This document shows, piece after piece, positions 25,212 to 33,108 of a DNA stretch of 64,000 nucleotides. Source of the DNA: Chitinophaga pendula (GTDB lineage: Bacteria; Bacteroidota; Bacteroidia; Chitinophagales; Chitinophagaceae); the NCBI RefSeq assembly GCF_020386615.1, contig NZ_CP077769.1, forward strand, positions 2,914,001 through 2,978,000, written 5' to 3'. Positions within the stretch are counted from its first letter, which is position 1; every line of letters begins with the position of its first letter. Made by a program: the position numbers and the translations under genes. A model generated the notes under the pieces. The model was not told where the DNA came from. It did no database searches and saw nothing but the letters and a program-made list of their open reading frames with translations.

Positions 25212-26219
25212 TTATTGTAATAATGTTTCGTTTTCTTCAATGGCTTTGACAAACCGGTCTACCGTCACATCCAGCGGATCGGTACTACGACCTCCCGAGG
25301 CATTGAAATGACCACCGCCGTCAAAATACTTACGGGCAAATGTATTCACGTCGAAATTACCTTTGGACCGGAACGATAATTTCACTTCTACATTCCTGTC
25401 TATGATCAGCGCCGCCAATTTGATACCCTGTATGGACAACAGGAAGTTAACCACCCCTTCCGTATCGCCCGTCTGCAGATCAAACCGCTTCAGGTCGCTA
25501 TAGGGGATGGCGATCATAGCCGTATTATATTCATAGAACACCTCCATCCGGTTCAGCAGCGCATGACCCAGGAACCGTAAACGGTTTTCCAGGAAGTTAT
25601 CGTATATCGCCTGGTGTACTTCTTCATGTTTTAAACCACGATCCATCAGGTCAGCTACCATGCGGTGTACCCGCGCCGTCGTAGAGGCAAAACGGAAAGA
25701 TCCCGTGTCCGTCATCGTACCAGCATAGATACAGGAAGCCATATCCACCGTAATATAACGCTCCTCACCAAGACGGTATAATGTCTCATACACCAGCTGT
25801 GCCGTAGAACTGGCCGTCGTGTCACTCACCCCGTAGTCGAAAGTAGGCTGCGGCTCCAGGTGATGGTCGATCAGTATCTTCACCCCATCCACCTGCTCCA
25901 GGTAAGGCGCCAGGTTCTTAGTACGATACAATGCATTGAAATCAAGGCAAAATAACAATTCCACCCCTTCCAGTGATTTTAACGCCTTCTCCTGCATAGA
26001 CTCAAAGTCTACCACCTGGGCAGCCCCAGGCATCCACTTTAAAAAATCGGGGAAATTAGTAGGCGAAATGACAGTTACCTCGTGGCCTTTCTGCTGCAGA
26101 TAGTGATATAACGCTAGCGAAGAACCCATCGCATCCGCATCTGGCTTCTGATGCATGGTTACCACTATCTTCTTGGGGTCCTCCAGCAAAGGCTTAATTT
26201 CTTCTATTGGCTTCATCAA
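25212..26219 (-). CDS. DHH/DHHA1 phosphoesterase (NrnA-like)
   Basis: A 335-aa two-domain phosphoesterase. The DHH domain has the metal motifs MHQKPDADAMGSS (Asp27, Asp29), LFCLDFNA, LIDHHLEP and GTMTDTGSFRF; the DHHA1 domain has the GGGHFNASGGRS substrate loop near 302-313. NrnA-type enzymes cleave nanoRNA, pAp and pApA, the linear product of c-di-AMP. A role with the nearby cdaA is an inference from neighbourhood. Two adjacent ATG codons begin the frame; either could be used. Confidence 0.9.
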   Translation of the reverse strand: MMKPIEEIKPLLEDPKKIVVTMHQKPDADAMGSSLALYHYLQQKGHEVTVISPTNFPDFLKWMPGAAQVVDFESMQEKALKSLEGVELLFCLDFNALYRTKNLAPYLEQVDGVKILIDHHLEPQPTFDYGVSDTTASSTAQLVYETLYRLGEERYITVDMASCIYAGTMTDTGSFRFASTTARVHRMVADLMDRGLKHEEVHQAIYDNFLENRLRFLGHALLNRMEVFYEYNTAMIAIPYSDLKRFDLQTGDTEGVVNFLLSIQGIKLAALIIDRNVEVKLSFRSKGNFDVNTFARKYFDGGGHFNASGGRSTDPLDVTVDRFVKAIEENETLLQ

Positions 26220-26339
26220 ATACAGTAAGGTAATTTATTTACAGTCTATTACATGTGATCGTTTTAATCAAATGCGAAGTGCGAAGTTCTTCTTTTGGAC
26301 CAGAATTTCAAAATTTTTTACCACTATATAAAATCTGTT

Positions 26340-26347
26340 TACCTTTG
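26340..26347 (+). promoter_or_regulatory. -7 element of ndk
   Basis: TACCTTTG matches TAnnTTTG, 65 bp before the ndk ATG and preceded by an AT-rich stretch. No clear -33 TTG was found at the usual distance. Confidence 0.6.
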
Positions 26348-26412
26348 CCGCAATTTTTGGAAGCATACTAACTCCAAAGTAAACTGGCAACCGATAATCC
26401 TTTAATTATTAT

Positions 26413-26829
26413 ATGAGTAACAGAACATTTACCATGATCAAACCGGACGCAGTGTCCAATGGTCATATCGGCGGTATCCTGGATAAGATTTGCGCAGCAG
26501 GCTTTCGTATTGTAGCCATGAAAATGACCCGTCTCTCTGCTGAAAAAGCCGGCGAATTCTACGCTGTACACAAAGAAAGACCCTTCTACGGCGAACTCGT
26601 TGAGTTCATGAGCAGCGGCCACATCGTAGCAGCGATCCTCGAAAAAGACAACGCTGTAGAAGACTTCCGCAAACTGATCGGCGCTACCAACCCTGCGAAC
26701 GCGGAAGAAGGTACTATCCGCAAACAGTACGCTGAATCCGTAGGCCGTAACGCCGTTCACGGTTCTGACTCCGATGAGAACGCTGCTATAGAAGGTAACT
26801 TCTTCTTCAGCGGCCTCGAAAAATTCTAA
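26413..26829 (+). CDS. ndk: nucleoside diphosphate kinase
   Basis: This enzyme equilibrates NDP and NTP pools through a phosphohistidine. The 138-aa product has the opening [10 protein letters not shown], the Kpn-loop region ([30 protein letters not shown]) and the active-site His116 in the NAVHGSDS motif. The length is standard. The codon choice is strongly biased, as for a highly expressed gene. It has its own promoter (26340-26347) and terminator (26867-26897). Confidence 0.97.
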   Translation: MSNRTFTMIKPDAVSNGHIGGILDKICAAGFRIVAMKMTRLSAEKAGEFYAVHKERPFYGELVEFMSSGHIVAAILEKDNAVEDFRKLIGATNPANAEEGTIRKQYAESVGRNAVHGSDSDENAAIEGNFFFSGLEKF

Positions 26830-26866
26830 TCGCAGTACGCTAGGGCCCCGGCCCACACCTTATACC

Positions 26867-26897
26867 AGGAGGTGGCACTCACGTGCCCCTCCTTTTT
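26867..26897 (+). terminator. terminator after ndk
   Basis: AGGAGG-T-GGCAC pairs with GTGCC-CCTCCT around a TCAC loop, with one bulged T, followed directly by a T run. This is a standard intrinsic terminator for ndk. Confidence 0.8.
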
Positions 26898-27083
26898 ATT
26901 TGCTACACCGCCTCTTTATTTTCCACACTGCCACCTCCCCGCATATCCCTCCCCGATATTTGCCTTACCCAATAAAAGATCCCTCCTTCATTACGCTACT
27001 ATGACCAGGCGGCCCCTTTGCCGTCGCCGGGGAAAGAACGGCCCTGCCCATCCCCTTACACACCAAAATCAAAACAGCATTTC

Positions 27084-29342
27084 ATGAAACAGTCACTACA
27101 TGCCCTATGGCTGCTCTGCTGCACCTTCCTGCTCAGCAGCCCTCTGTTAGCACAGTCTACCGCCCAGCCCCTGCCACTCGGCGCCGTCGCGACCCTTCGG
27201 CAACAATTCCAAACGACCCTCAGCCGGTCTGTACAACCCGCCGGCCAACAGCTCATCTCCCTCCGGCTCCCCCACTCCCGGACACTGGAAGGCCGCGTGC
27301 AGTTTTACAAAGCCGACGCCCCGCAGGCCACCCGCATCATAGGCGCCATCGCCGGCCAGCCTAACAGCTCCTTCTTTATCGATATCAATGGTAACACCCT
27401 GAAAGGGCATATCATCCTGCTGCAAACCCGGCAGGCATTTAAATACAGCGCCGACTCGCAGGGCAATGCCTACATCACCGAAACAGATATCAACAAGATC
27501 CTCTGTATCGACTATGAGCAGGCGCCTGCCACCGGCAAAGCCCTTACCCCGCGCAGCAGCGGCCGCATCGACCCCGCCCTGCTCAAGCTGGAAAGTTTCC
27601 CGGGCGCCAATGGCTGCATATTGCTCGACTTCGATGGCCAATACGTATCCGGTACCCCCTGGAATAACGGACAGCCCATCAACGCACAGCCGGCACAGTT
27701 GTCCGATGCCGAGATAAGGGAAGCCTGGGAGCTGATCAGCGAAGACTATAAGCCGTTCAGCGTCAACATCACGACCAACGAAGCCGTGTTCAACACCTAC
27801 GCCAAAAACCGCCGCATGCGGGTCATCTTCACCCCTACCAACACCGCCGCACCGGGCGCCGGAGGCGTCGCCTACCTCGAATCCTTCAGCTGGAACGATG
27901 ATACCCCTTGCTGGGTATTCAACGCCGGCGCCAAAGCGGGCGGAGAAGCAGGTGCACACGAAGCCGGCCATACCCTCGGCCTCAATCACGATGGCCGCAC
28001 CTCCCCGCGGGAAGAATACTACCAGGGCCATGGCAGCTGGGCGCCCATTATGGGCGTTGGTTATACCAAAACCATCGTGCAGTGGAGCAAAGGAGAATAT
28101 ACATCGGCCAACAACCGCGAAGATGACCTCAGCATCATCACCAGCGCCACCTATGGCGTAGGATACCGCGCCGACGACTATGGCAACACCACCGCCAGCG
28201 CCAGCCCCCTCACCGTCAACGCCGCCGGCAGCGTTAACACCAACGGGCTGATCGAACGTACCGGCGACGTGGATGTCTTCTCCTTCAGCACCGCCGGTGG
28301 CAATGTAAGCCTCAACTTCAACACCGCTACCCGCCACCCCGACCTCGACATCCTCGCCACCTTGTACAATAGCAGCGGTACCGCCGTCAGTACGTCCAAC
28401 CCCGCCGGCCTCAGCGCCAGTATCAGCACCAGCCTCGCAGCGGGCAATTACTTCGTGTCCGTTACCGGCACCGGTGCAGGCGCTGCCGCCAACACCGGCT
28501 ATTCCAACTACGGTTCCCTGGGTACCTACTCCATCACCGGCACCATCGTGCCGGGTACCAGCGGCGGCAATCAACCGCCGGCTGTCAGCATCACCGCACC
28601 CGCCAGCGGCAGCACTTTCAATGCCCCGGCAACCGTCAACATCAGCGCCGACGCCTCCGACAGCGATGGCACCGTCAGCCAGGTAGAATTCTTCAATGGC
28701 AGCACCAGCCTGGGCATCGACAACGTAGCCCCCTATAGCTTCTCCTGGACCAATGTAGCCGCAGGCGCCTACACCATCACCGCCAGGGCTACCGACAACC
28801 AGGGCGCTATCACCACTTCTGCTCCCGTAAGCATCACCGTCAATGGCACCGGTGGCGGCAATTGCAACAACGTACCGCCTTACGCCGGCTACCCCACCGT
28901 ATACCGCAGCGGCGACAAGGCCGTATACAACAACCGCCTCTGGGAATGCCTGGTTGATGGCTTGTTCAACGTACCGCCCAGCACCGCCTACTACTGGTGG
29001 TGGAAAGACCTGGGTGCCTGCACCGGCAGCATCCCCGCCGCTACAACGGCCGCTACCCTGGCCGACACAGAGGCTCCTACGCCGCTCACCGCTTATCCTA
29101 ACCCGGTACAGGGCAACGAACTGCAGCTCAAAGTAGCCGGCCAGCCAGGCACCGCCGTTATCATCGAGATCCTCGATATCAAAGGCGGCCAACCACTGCT
29201 CCGGCAGTCACAAACGCTCTCCGCCAAAGGCACACAACCGTTGCGCGTAAACGTAAGCCGCATACCGGCAGGCACCTGGCTGCTCAAAGTAAGCCACACC
29301 GCTTCCGGTAAAGTGCATACCACCAAAATAATCCGACTTTAA
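27084..29342 (+). CDS. secreted multidomain metalloprotease with T9SS sorting domain
   Basis: From ATG 27084 the 752-aa protein has a signal peptide (LLCCTFLLSSPLLAQ). Next is a prodomain-like region and a zinc-protease domain with HEAGHTLGLNHD at 292-303 (His292, His296, His302: the metzincin pattern). A pre-peptidase C-terminal domain follows (about 370-475, GDVDVFSF), then a bacterial Ig-like domain (about 495-589, DGTVSQVEFFNGST), a CBM5/12-like chitin-binding module (about 592-645, WWWKDLGAC) and a type IX secretion sorting domain (about 669-752, YPNPVQGNEL...KIIRL). It is thus exported and anchored or released at the cell surface. An upstream in-frame start at 27018 lacks a signal-peptide-like N-terminus. 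Codon use is very GC-rich. Confidence 0.9.
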   Translation: MKQSLHALWLLCCTFLLSSPLLAQSTAQPLPLGAVATLRQQFQTTLSRSVQPAGQQLISLRLPHSRTLEGRVQFYKADAPQATRIIGAIAGQPNSSFFIDINGNTLKGHIILLQTRQAFKYSADSQGNAYITETDINKILCIDYEQAPATGKALTPRSSGRIDPALLKLESFPGANGCILLDFDGQYVSGTPWNNGQPINAQPAQLSDAEIREAWELISEDYKPFSVNITTNEAVFNTYAKNRRMRVIFTPTNTAAPGAGGVAYLESFSWNDDTPCWVFNAGAKAGGEAGAHEAGHTLGLNHDGRTSPREEYYQGHGSWAPIMGVGYTKTIVQWSKGEYTSANNREDDLSIITSATYGVGYRADDYGNTTASASPLTVNAAGSVNTNGLIERTGDVDVFSFSTAGGNVSLNFNTATRHPDLDILATLYNSSGTAVSTSNPAGLSASISTSLAAGNYFVSVTGTGAGAAANTGYSNYGSLGTYSITGTIVPGTSGGNQPPAVSITAPASGSTFNAPATVNISADASDSDGTVSQVEFFNGSTSLGIDNVAPYSFSWTNVAAGAYTITARATDNQGAITTSAPVSITVNGTGGGNCNNVPPYAGYPTVYRSGDKAVYNNRLWECLVDGLFNVPPSTAYYWWWKDLGACTGSIPAATTAATLADTEAPTPLTAYPNPVQGNELQLKVAGQPGTAVIIEILDIKGGQPLLRQSQTLSAKGTQPLRVNVSRIPAGTWLLKVSHTASGKVHTTKIIRL

Positions 29343-29385
29343 ACTCCCGGCGGACCGCTCCTCCCCGGCACATAGTAGCAAAAAA

Positions 29386-29414
29386 GGGCCGGCCTGGTAA
29401 TCACCAGCCGGCCC
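29386..29414 (+). terminator. terminator after the metalloprotease gene
   Basis: A GC-rich stem (GGGCCGGC.TGGT/ACCAG.CCGGCCC with one bulged C), loop AATC, flanked by A and short T tracts. It lies 44 bp after the stop codon. Confidence 0.75.
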
Positions 29415-29438
29415 TCTTTCATGATAACTTTTCCTGCA

Positions 29439-29493
29439 CTATCCTATAGCTTTCCTATAACATTCGTATAGCATTCGTATAACTGTTGTATAA
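29439..29493. repeat. five tandem 11-bp units
   Basis: Five directly repeated 11-mers lie head to tail: CTATCCTATAG, CTTTCCTATAA, CATTCGTATAG, CATTCGTATAA, CTGTTGTATAA. The consensus is CATTC(C/G)TATA(A/G). The array fills most of the gap between the protease terminator and the stop of the erythromycin-esterase-like gene. The same unit recurs in inverted orientation at 62023-62055. Spacing of one helical turn would put every unit on one DNA face. Confidence 0.85.
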
Positions 29494-29508
29494 GCAGGGC
29501 TTTGTAAG

Positions 29509-30786
29509 CTACTGCTTATCAGATGGATCTACAGTACGAATAAATATGATTCCATCCAGTACGCCCGGCCAGATACCCCTGCTCCGGCTAAAATCCATCA
29601 GCGACCCTACCTGCTGCCCGTTGATACTTCCTTTCACATCCCGGTAACGTACAAAGGCATAATCGAATTTAGCAGCCAGCTGCCCTTCCAGGCTCTCTTT
29701 TGCCATCGGTGGCACCGGTACTACCTCCCCGCTGTTAAAGTCCGTATATCGCCCGGAAAACCCGCTGAAGCCGATTGCATAAGCGGCCTTCCCGAAATGC
29801 TGATGTATGATACTTCCCATAGGCTTAAAGGTAGACAGGAACCGGTGATAACCACTATCCGCCGTCACCAGCGAAGCCGTTTGTTTCGCAATATGCCCAT
29901 TGTGCGCCCACACAATGATCTTCCGCCCCGGATACGCTCGCTCCGCCAGCCAGATCAGGTTGTTCGCCATCTCCTCATCACGGGCATTCATCTCATTACC
30001 TGCTGTCACGCCCCAATAACGCAACGCCTGCGAACGGATACTACGCAACACCCGATACCAGAATCCTCCGCTGCCGGTAAAGTGATTGTCCGCCGATACC
30101 TCCCCATCTGCCAGCAGTTGCTCCAGGGATGTCAACTTCCGGAAAAACGTCGCCTGCTCCGCCGCCCCCGGCCGGTACTGGCGCGACTGCATAGTCGCCA
30201 GCGCCACCTTCCTGAATACCTCCCATGCCGTATCCACCTGCCGGGCATCCCGCCCACGCAGGTATGCTTCAAAATCGGGAAACAACACCGTCTTCGCCTT
30301 CAAGCCCGTATGCTGACTTTCAAATCCCGTTACCGTCAATTCATCCCGGCGTCCTACCCGCTCCTGTATATAGTCAAAAAGCGGTAGCAACTGCCGGCTG
30401 CCGGCATACATGAAGAATAAGCTACCCGATACCTCCTCCCGGATGCGGGCGCCTGTACGGGTGTTCTCCCAGATACGTCCGCAGTCGTATAACCCACTCT
30501 CAAATGCCAGCACATCAAAGCCCATCCGCTCATGCAGAAACCGGATCAGCCGCGTTTTCGCCAGGAACGTACTCCCCTCCCCGTGTGTCTGCTCTCCCAG
30601 CAGTACAATACGGGCATCACCAATAGCTGCCTGCAATGGCTCCAGGTCGGCGTAGCCAGTATCTGATGGGGAAATGGTACGGATGGCACTCACCGCTCCG
30701 GCAGGCCATAAGGATTGTCCATACAGGGAAAGGGACAGACAACAAAACAATGCCACTACCGTGGCCAGGGGTACATAACGTGTCAT
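29509..30786 (-). CDS. erythromycin esterase-like secreted protein
   Basis: The signal peptide ([19 protein letters not shown]) is followed by an erythromycin-esterase/DUF-type hydrolase domain. The catalytic framework is visible: [14 protein letters not shown] near 60-73, [11 protein letters not shown] near 94, [11 protein letters not shown] near 152 and [14 protein letters not shown] near 288-301 with the paired His. Family members open macrolide lactones, but most chromosomal homologues have unknown substrates. No resistance claim can be made from sequence alone. The export signal is notable, since resistance EreA/EreB enzymes are cytoplasmic. Confidence 0.85.
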   Translation of the reverse strand: MTRYVPLATVVALFCCLSLSLYGQSLWPAGAVSAIRTISPSDTGYADLEPLQAAIGDARIVLLGEQTHGEGSTFLAKTRLIRFLHERMGFDVLAFESGLYDCGRIWENTRTGARIREEVSGSLFFMYAGSRQLLPLFDYIQERVGRRDELTVTGFESQHTGLKAKTVLFPDFEAYLRGRDARQVDTAWEVFRKVALATMQSRQYRPGAAEQATFFRKLTSLEQLLADGEVSADNHFTGSGGFWYRVLRSIRSQALRYWGVTAGNEMNARDEEMANNLIWLAERAYPGRKIIVWAHNGHIAKQTASLVTADSGYHRFLSTFKPMGSIIHQHFGKAAYAIGFSGFSGRYTDFNSGEVVPVPPMAKESLEGQLAAKFDYAFVRYRDVKGSINGQQVGSLMDFSRSRGIWPGVLDGIIFIRTVDPSDKQ

Positions 30787-30859
30787 GCAAAAGGTTTAGG
30801 CGCATAAACATAAGCACTCCCCTGCATATTTACTACACCGCTCATCCCAAAACAAACAC

Positions 30860-30885
30860 GGCCGTCTCATAGATATGAGACAGCC
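30860..30885 (-). terminator. terminator after the 185-aa lipoprotein gene
   Basis: An 11-bp stem (GGC.GTCTCAT/ATGAGAC.GCC, loop AGAT) whose C-A pair in plus orientation is G-U in minus orientation. On the minus strand it is followed by a T-rich stretch, so it fits termination of the gene at 30971-31528. Confidence 0.65.
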
Positions 30886-30970
30886 GCCCTTTACTTAATT
30901 GCGTGTTTCAACAGGATGAATGGAGCTAACTAAGTAGGTCACGAATACTTGACTGACAACGCTGTTGACC

Positions 30971-31528
30971 TTAGTTACAGTCTACACAATACCATTCCAC
31001 AATACCGTCGCCGGTACCAAAGCGTTGCATAGTGTATTTTTCAATATCGATCAGGAAGTTCAGGCCGTTCTGTTTGGCATTCTGTGTACAGCAACCACTA
31101 CAGTCACTATCAGAACACATGTCGTATACTTTTACATCAATGGTTTTACCATTCTTTCTTAATCTAAGAGTCTTTAATTTGTACTTGTTTGCATCTTTTG
31201 AATGTACAGCAGCAATGTTGTTGGCTTTCACCCAGCTTTCAGGCTTTTTACCACTTACGAAGGCAAAGTAACCTGCCCACTGACAGCCGTTGAATTTGAT
31301 ACACTCTTCACTACCCGGATCAGGGTAAGATTCAAAATTGGTAAGATTCGCTTTATTCCAGGTGATAGCAGCAGCAGCTTTCTCGGTGTTTGCCTGCTCT
31401 CTTTGAGTCTGGGACGCGCCTTGCTGGCTGGGTTGCGCATTATCCGCTTTGTTACAGGAGTAAATTACCAGGGCGCTGGCCAATAGTGCAATACAGGCAA
31501 TTGCATAGAACGTCTTAACGTGTTTCAT
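30971..31528 (-). CDS. Cys-rich secreted lipoprotein, 185 aa
   Basis: The lipoprotein signal (ACIALLASALVIYSCNKADN, lipobox Cys) is followed by a short Gln/Thr-rich linker and a compact domain of about 125 residues: NLTNFESYPDPGSEECIKFNG, WAGYFAFVSGKKPESWVKANNI, VYDMCSDSDCSGCC and FLIDIEKYTMQRFGTGDGIVEWYCVDC. The fold resembles double-psi beta-barrel (expansin/barwin-like) domains, with the Asp in VYDMC and many cysteines; this is an inference. The same domain recurs at the C-terminus of the next gene (31983-32933), so they are paralogues. No enzyme activity is assigned. Confidence 0.75.
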   Translation of the reverse strand: MKHVKTFYAIACIALLASALVIYSCNKADNAQPSQQGASQTQREQANTEKAAAAITWNKANLTNFESYPDPGSEECIKFNGCQWAGYFAFVSGKKPESWVKANNIAAVHSKDANKYKLKTLRLRKNGKTIDVKVYDMCSDSDCSGCCTQNAKQNGLNFLIDIEKYTMQRFGTGDGIVEWYCVDCN

Positions 31529-31812
31529 GTCAAATAGAGTTTTGATAGATAAAATGATTAACAGTGTAATGCTTCCTTTCGGTGATCAATAAATCAATCT
31601 GCGTGTCCTGGTCCAAGTATTGCGTGGATAGAATTCTTAAAATAGTGGGTCCGGAATGTCCTGATAGCATACGATACACGAAAGGAATCCTTTCGTTAGT
31701 GGAATATAACAGTCTGTTCGCTCGTAGATATAATTATCAGTGTTCGTGGAATGCTCAAATGTTCATAACGTCTGGTAACAACACCTTGAAGATAGGAAAT
31801 AAAATACAATTA

Positions 31813-31826
31813 TGCAAACGTTTCCA
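31813..31826. promoter_or_regulatory. LacI-family operator candidate
   Basis: TGCAAACGTTTCCA has the central AAACGTTT core with flanking TG/CA typical of LacI/GalR operators. It lies 285 bp upstream of the 185-aa lipoprotein gene. One flank position is mismatched. It is weaker than the site at 42569-42588. Confidence 0.3.
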
Positions 31827-31922
31827 ATAAATTGCTGCTTTATCATCCCTTTACCGCTTTTTACCGGTATTTAATACCGTCCTTATCTGCATCCGGCCGC
31901 ATCAACTGTCGCTACAAACAGC

Positions 31923-31954
31923 CAGGGGCTGCTCTTCCGGAAGAGCAGCCCCTG
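31923..31954 (-). terminator. perfect 32-bp palindrome after the beta-trefoil lipoprotein gene
   Basis: CAGGGGCTGCTCTTCC is followed immediately by its exact complement, with no spacer. It lies 29 bp behind the stop of the 316-aa lipoprotein gene. As RNA it would form a strong hairpin with a tight loop. There is no long T run, so Rho-independent termination is probable but not certain. Confidence 0.6.
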
Positions 31955-31982
31955 ATATCGCGAACGGAGGATAGCACCATGA

Positions 31983-32933
31983 TCAATTACAATCCAGGCA
32001 CATCCATTCTACAATACCATCACCAGAACCGAAACGCTGCATCGTATATTTTTCAATATCGATCAGGAAGCCGATACCGTTCTGGTTCGCATTAGCCGTA
32101 CAACAACCGCTGCAATCACTATCCGCACACATATCATACACCTTTACATCGATCTGCCGGCTGCCCTGCCGCAAGCGGAATGTCTTCAGCTTATACTGAT
32201 CGGCGTCTTTAGAATGTATCGCAATGATGTTATTAGCCGCTACCCAGCTCTCCGGCATCTTGCCATTTACAAAGGCAAAATACCCAGCCCAGGTACATCC
32301 GTTGAACTTGATACACTCTTCACTACCGGGATCAGGATAAGAGGTGAAGTTGGTCAGGTTAGCCCTGCGCCAGGTACCACCAGGATTAGTGGTACCGCCG
32401 GTTTCTACCGTAAATTTCTCCCAGCCTTGTACCGTCGGCCGGTTACAGTTCATCGCCGCCACACCGTTTTCAGAAGACACATACTGGTTATTATTGCCTC
32501 GCAGCGAGATCGTACCGTCCCCATTATCTACCAGCGTAAACCGCTCCCAATCATTGATAGCATCCCGGTCACAACGCATCGCCGCCGCACCGTTCTCTGA
32601 TGATACATACTTACCTTTGCTGCGCAAAGCCACCTTGCCACCGCCGGCATCTACGATCGTAAACCGCTCCGCATCTCCGGTCCCACCGGCGTTGGCCATC
32701 ATGGCAGCTACCCCGTCCTTACCACTTACATACTGACCATTCGAGCCTTTCAGACTCACTACCTGTCCTACCGATACGGCCGCTGCCTGCACACGCAACG
32801 ACTCTTCCCTGGTCCCGGGTCTCGTATCAGGTGTTACCTTTTCCGTCGCAGACTCCCTGCAGGAATAGATAAACAGACCGGTGCCTATAAGCATAGCACA
32901 CCCGGTCACAAACCACGATATTGATGTTCTCAT
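31983..32933 (-). CDS. lipoprotein with fascin-like beta-trefoil plus Cys-rich domain
   Basis: The 316-aa protein has a lipoprotein signal (GCAMLIGTGLFIYSCRES). A beta-trefoil of about 125 residues follows, with three obvious repeats: GSNGQYVSGKDGVAAM, SKGKYVSSENGAAAM and GNNNQYVSSENGVAAM, each followed by a W/AERFT or EKFT strand. This is the fascin/actin-crosslinking-like fold, often carbohydrate-binding in bacteria. The C-terminal 120 residues match the Cys-rich domain of the 30971-31528 gene (YDMCADSDCSGCC, FLIDIEKYTMQRF). The trefoil may bind glycan and position the second domain at the surface. Confidence 0.8.
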   Translation of the reverse strand: MRTSISWFVTGCAMLIGTGLFIYSCRESATEKVTPDTRPGTREESLRVQAAAVSVGQVVSLKGSNGQYVSGKDGVAAMMANAGGTGDAERFTIVDAGGGKVALRSKGKYVSSENGAAAMRCDRDAINDWERFTLVDNGDGTISLRGNNNQYVSSENGVAAMNCNRPTVQGWEKFTVETGGTTNPGGTWRRANLTNFTSYPDPGSEECIKFNGCTWAGYFAFVNGKMPESWVAANNIIAIHSKDADQYKLKTFRLRQGSRQIDVKVYDMCADSDCSGCCTANANQNGIGFLIDIEKYTMQRFGSGDGIVEWMCLDCN

Positions 32934-33108
32934 GTTTGATGACTTTTAAATAGGGTAATGGAATTACGTTACTGGATGGACCAATCCAGCATAAGGAAAG
33001 ATTGCGCTATGGGTTCTTTGTTGTCTTTCTATGGAATTCTGGCTGACCTAACGTGTTTTCATACTGCTTCCGGAAGCAATGGATCTTAAGTTAGGCAATT
33101 TATGGTTA

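Larger units (their letters stand above)
31529..31982. other. gene-free region between the paralogous lipoprotein genes
   Basis: 454 bp without a believable gene. It contains a LacI-type palindrome-like site (TGCAAACGTTTCCA, 31813-31826) and a perfect 32-bp palindrome (31923-31954) that probably ends transcription of the upstream lipoprotein gene. The promoter of the 185-aa gene must lie here. Confidence 0.5.

Noticed and set aside
27147..29192. 681-codon open frame on the minus strand inside the metalloprotease gene
   Set aside because: It is an antisense shadow of a very GC-rich gene; the plus-strand frame has signal peptide, protease, CBM and T9SS motifs, and the antisense product is Gly/Val/Ala-rich with no recognisable domain.
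29509..30786. Acquired macrolide-resistance gene
   Set aside because: The erythromycin-esterase-like protein has a signal peptide, sits among chromosomal genes without mobile-element context, and the family is common in soil Bacteroidota with unknown substrates.
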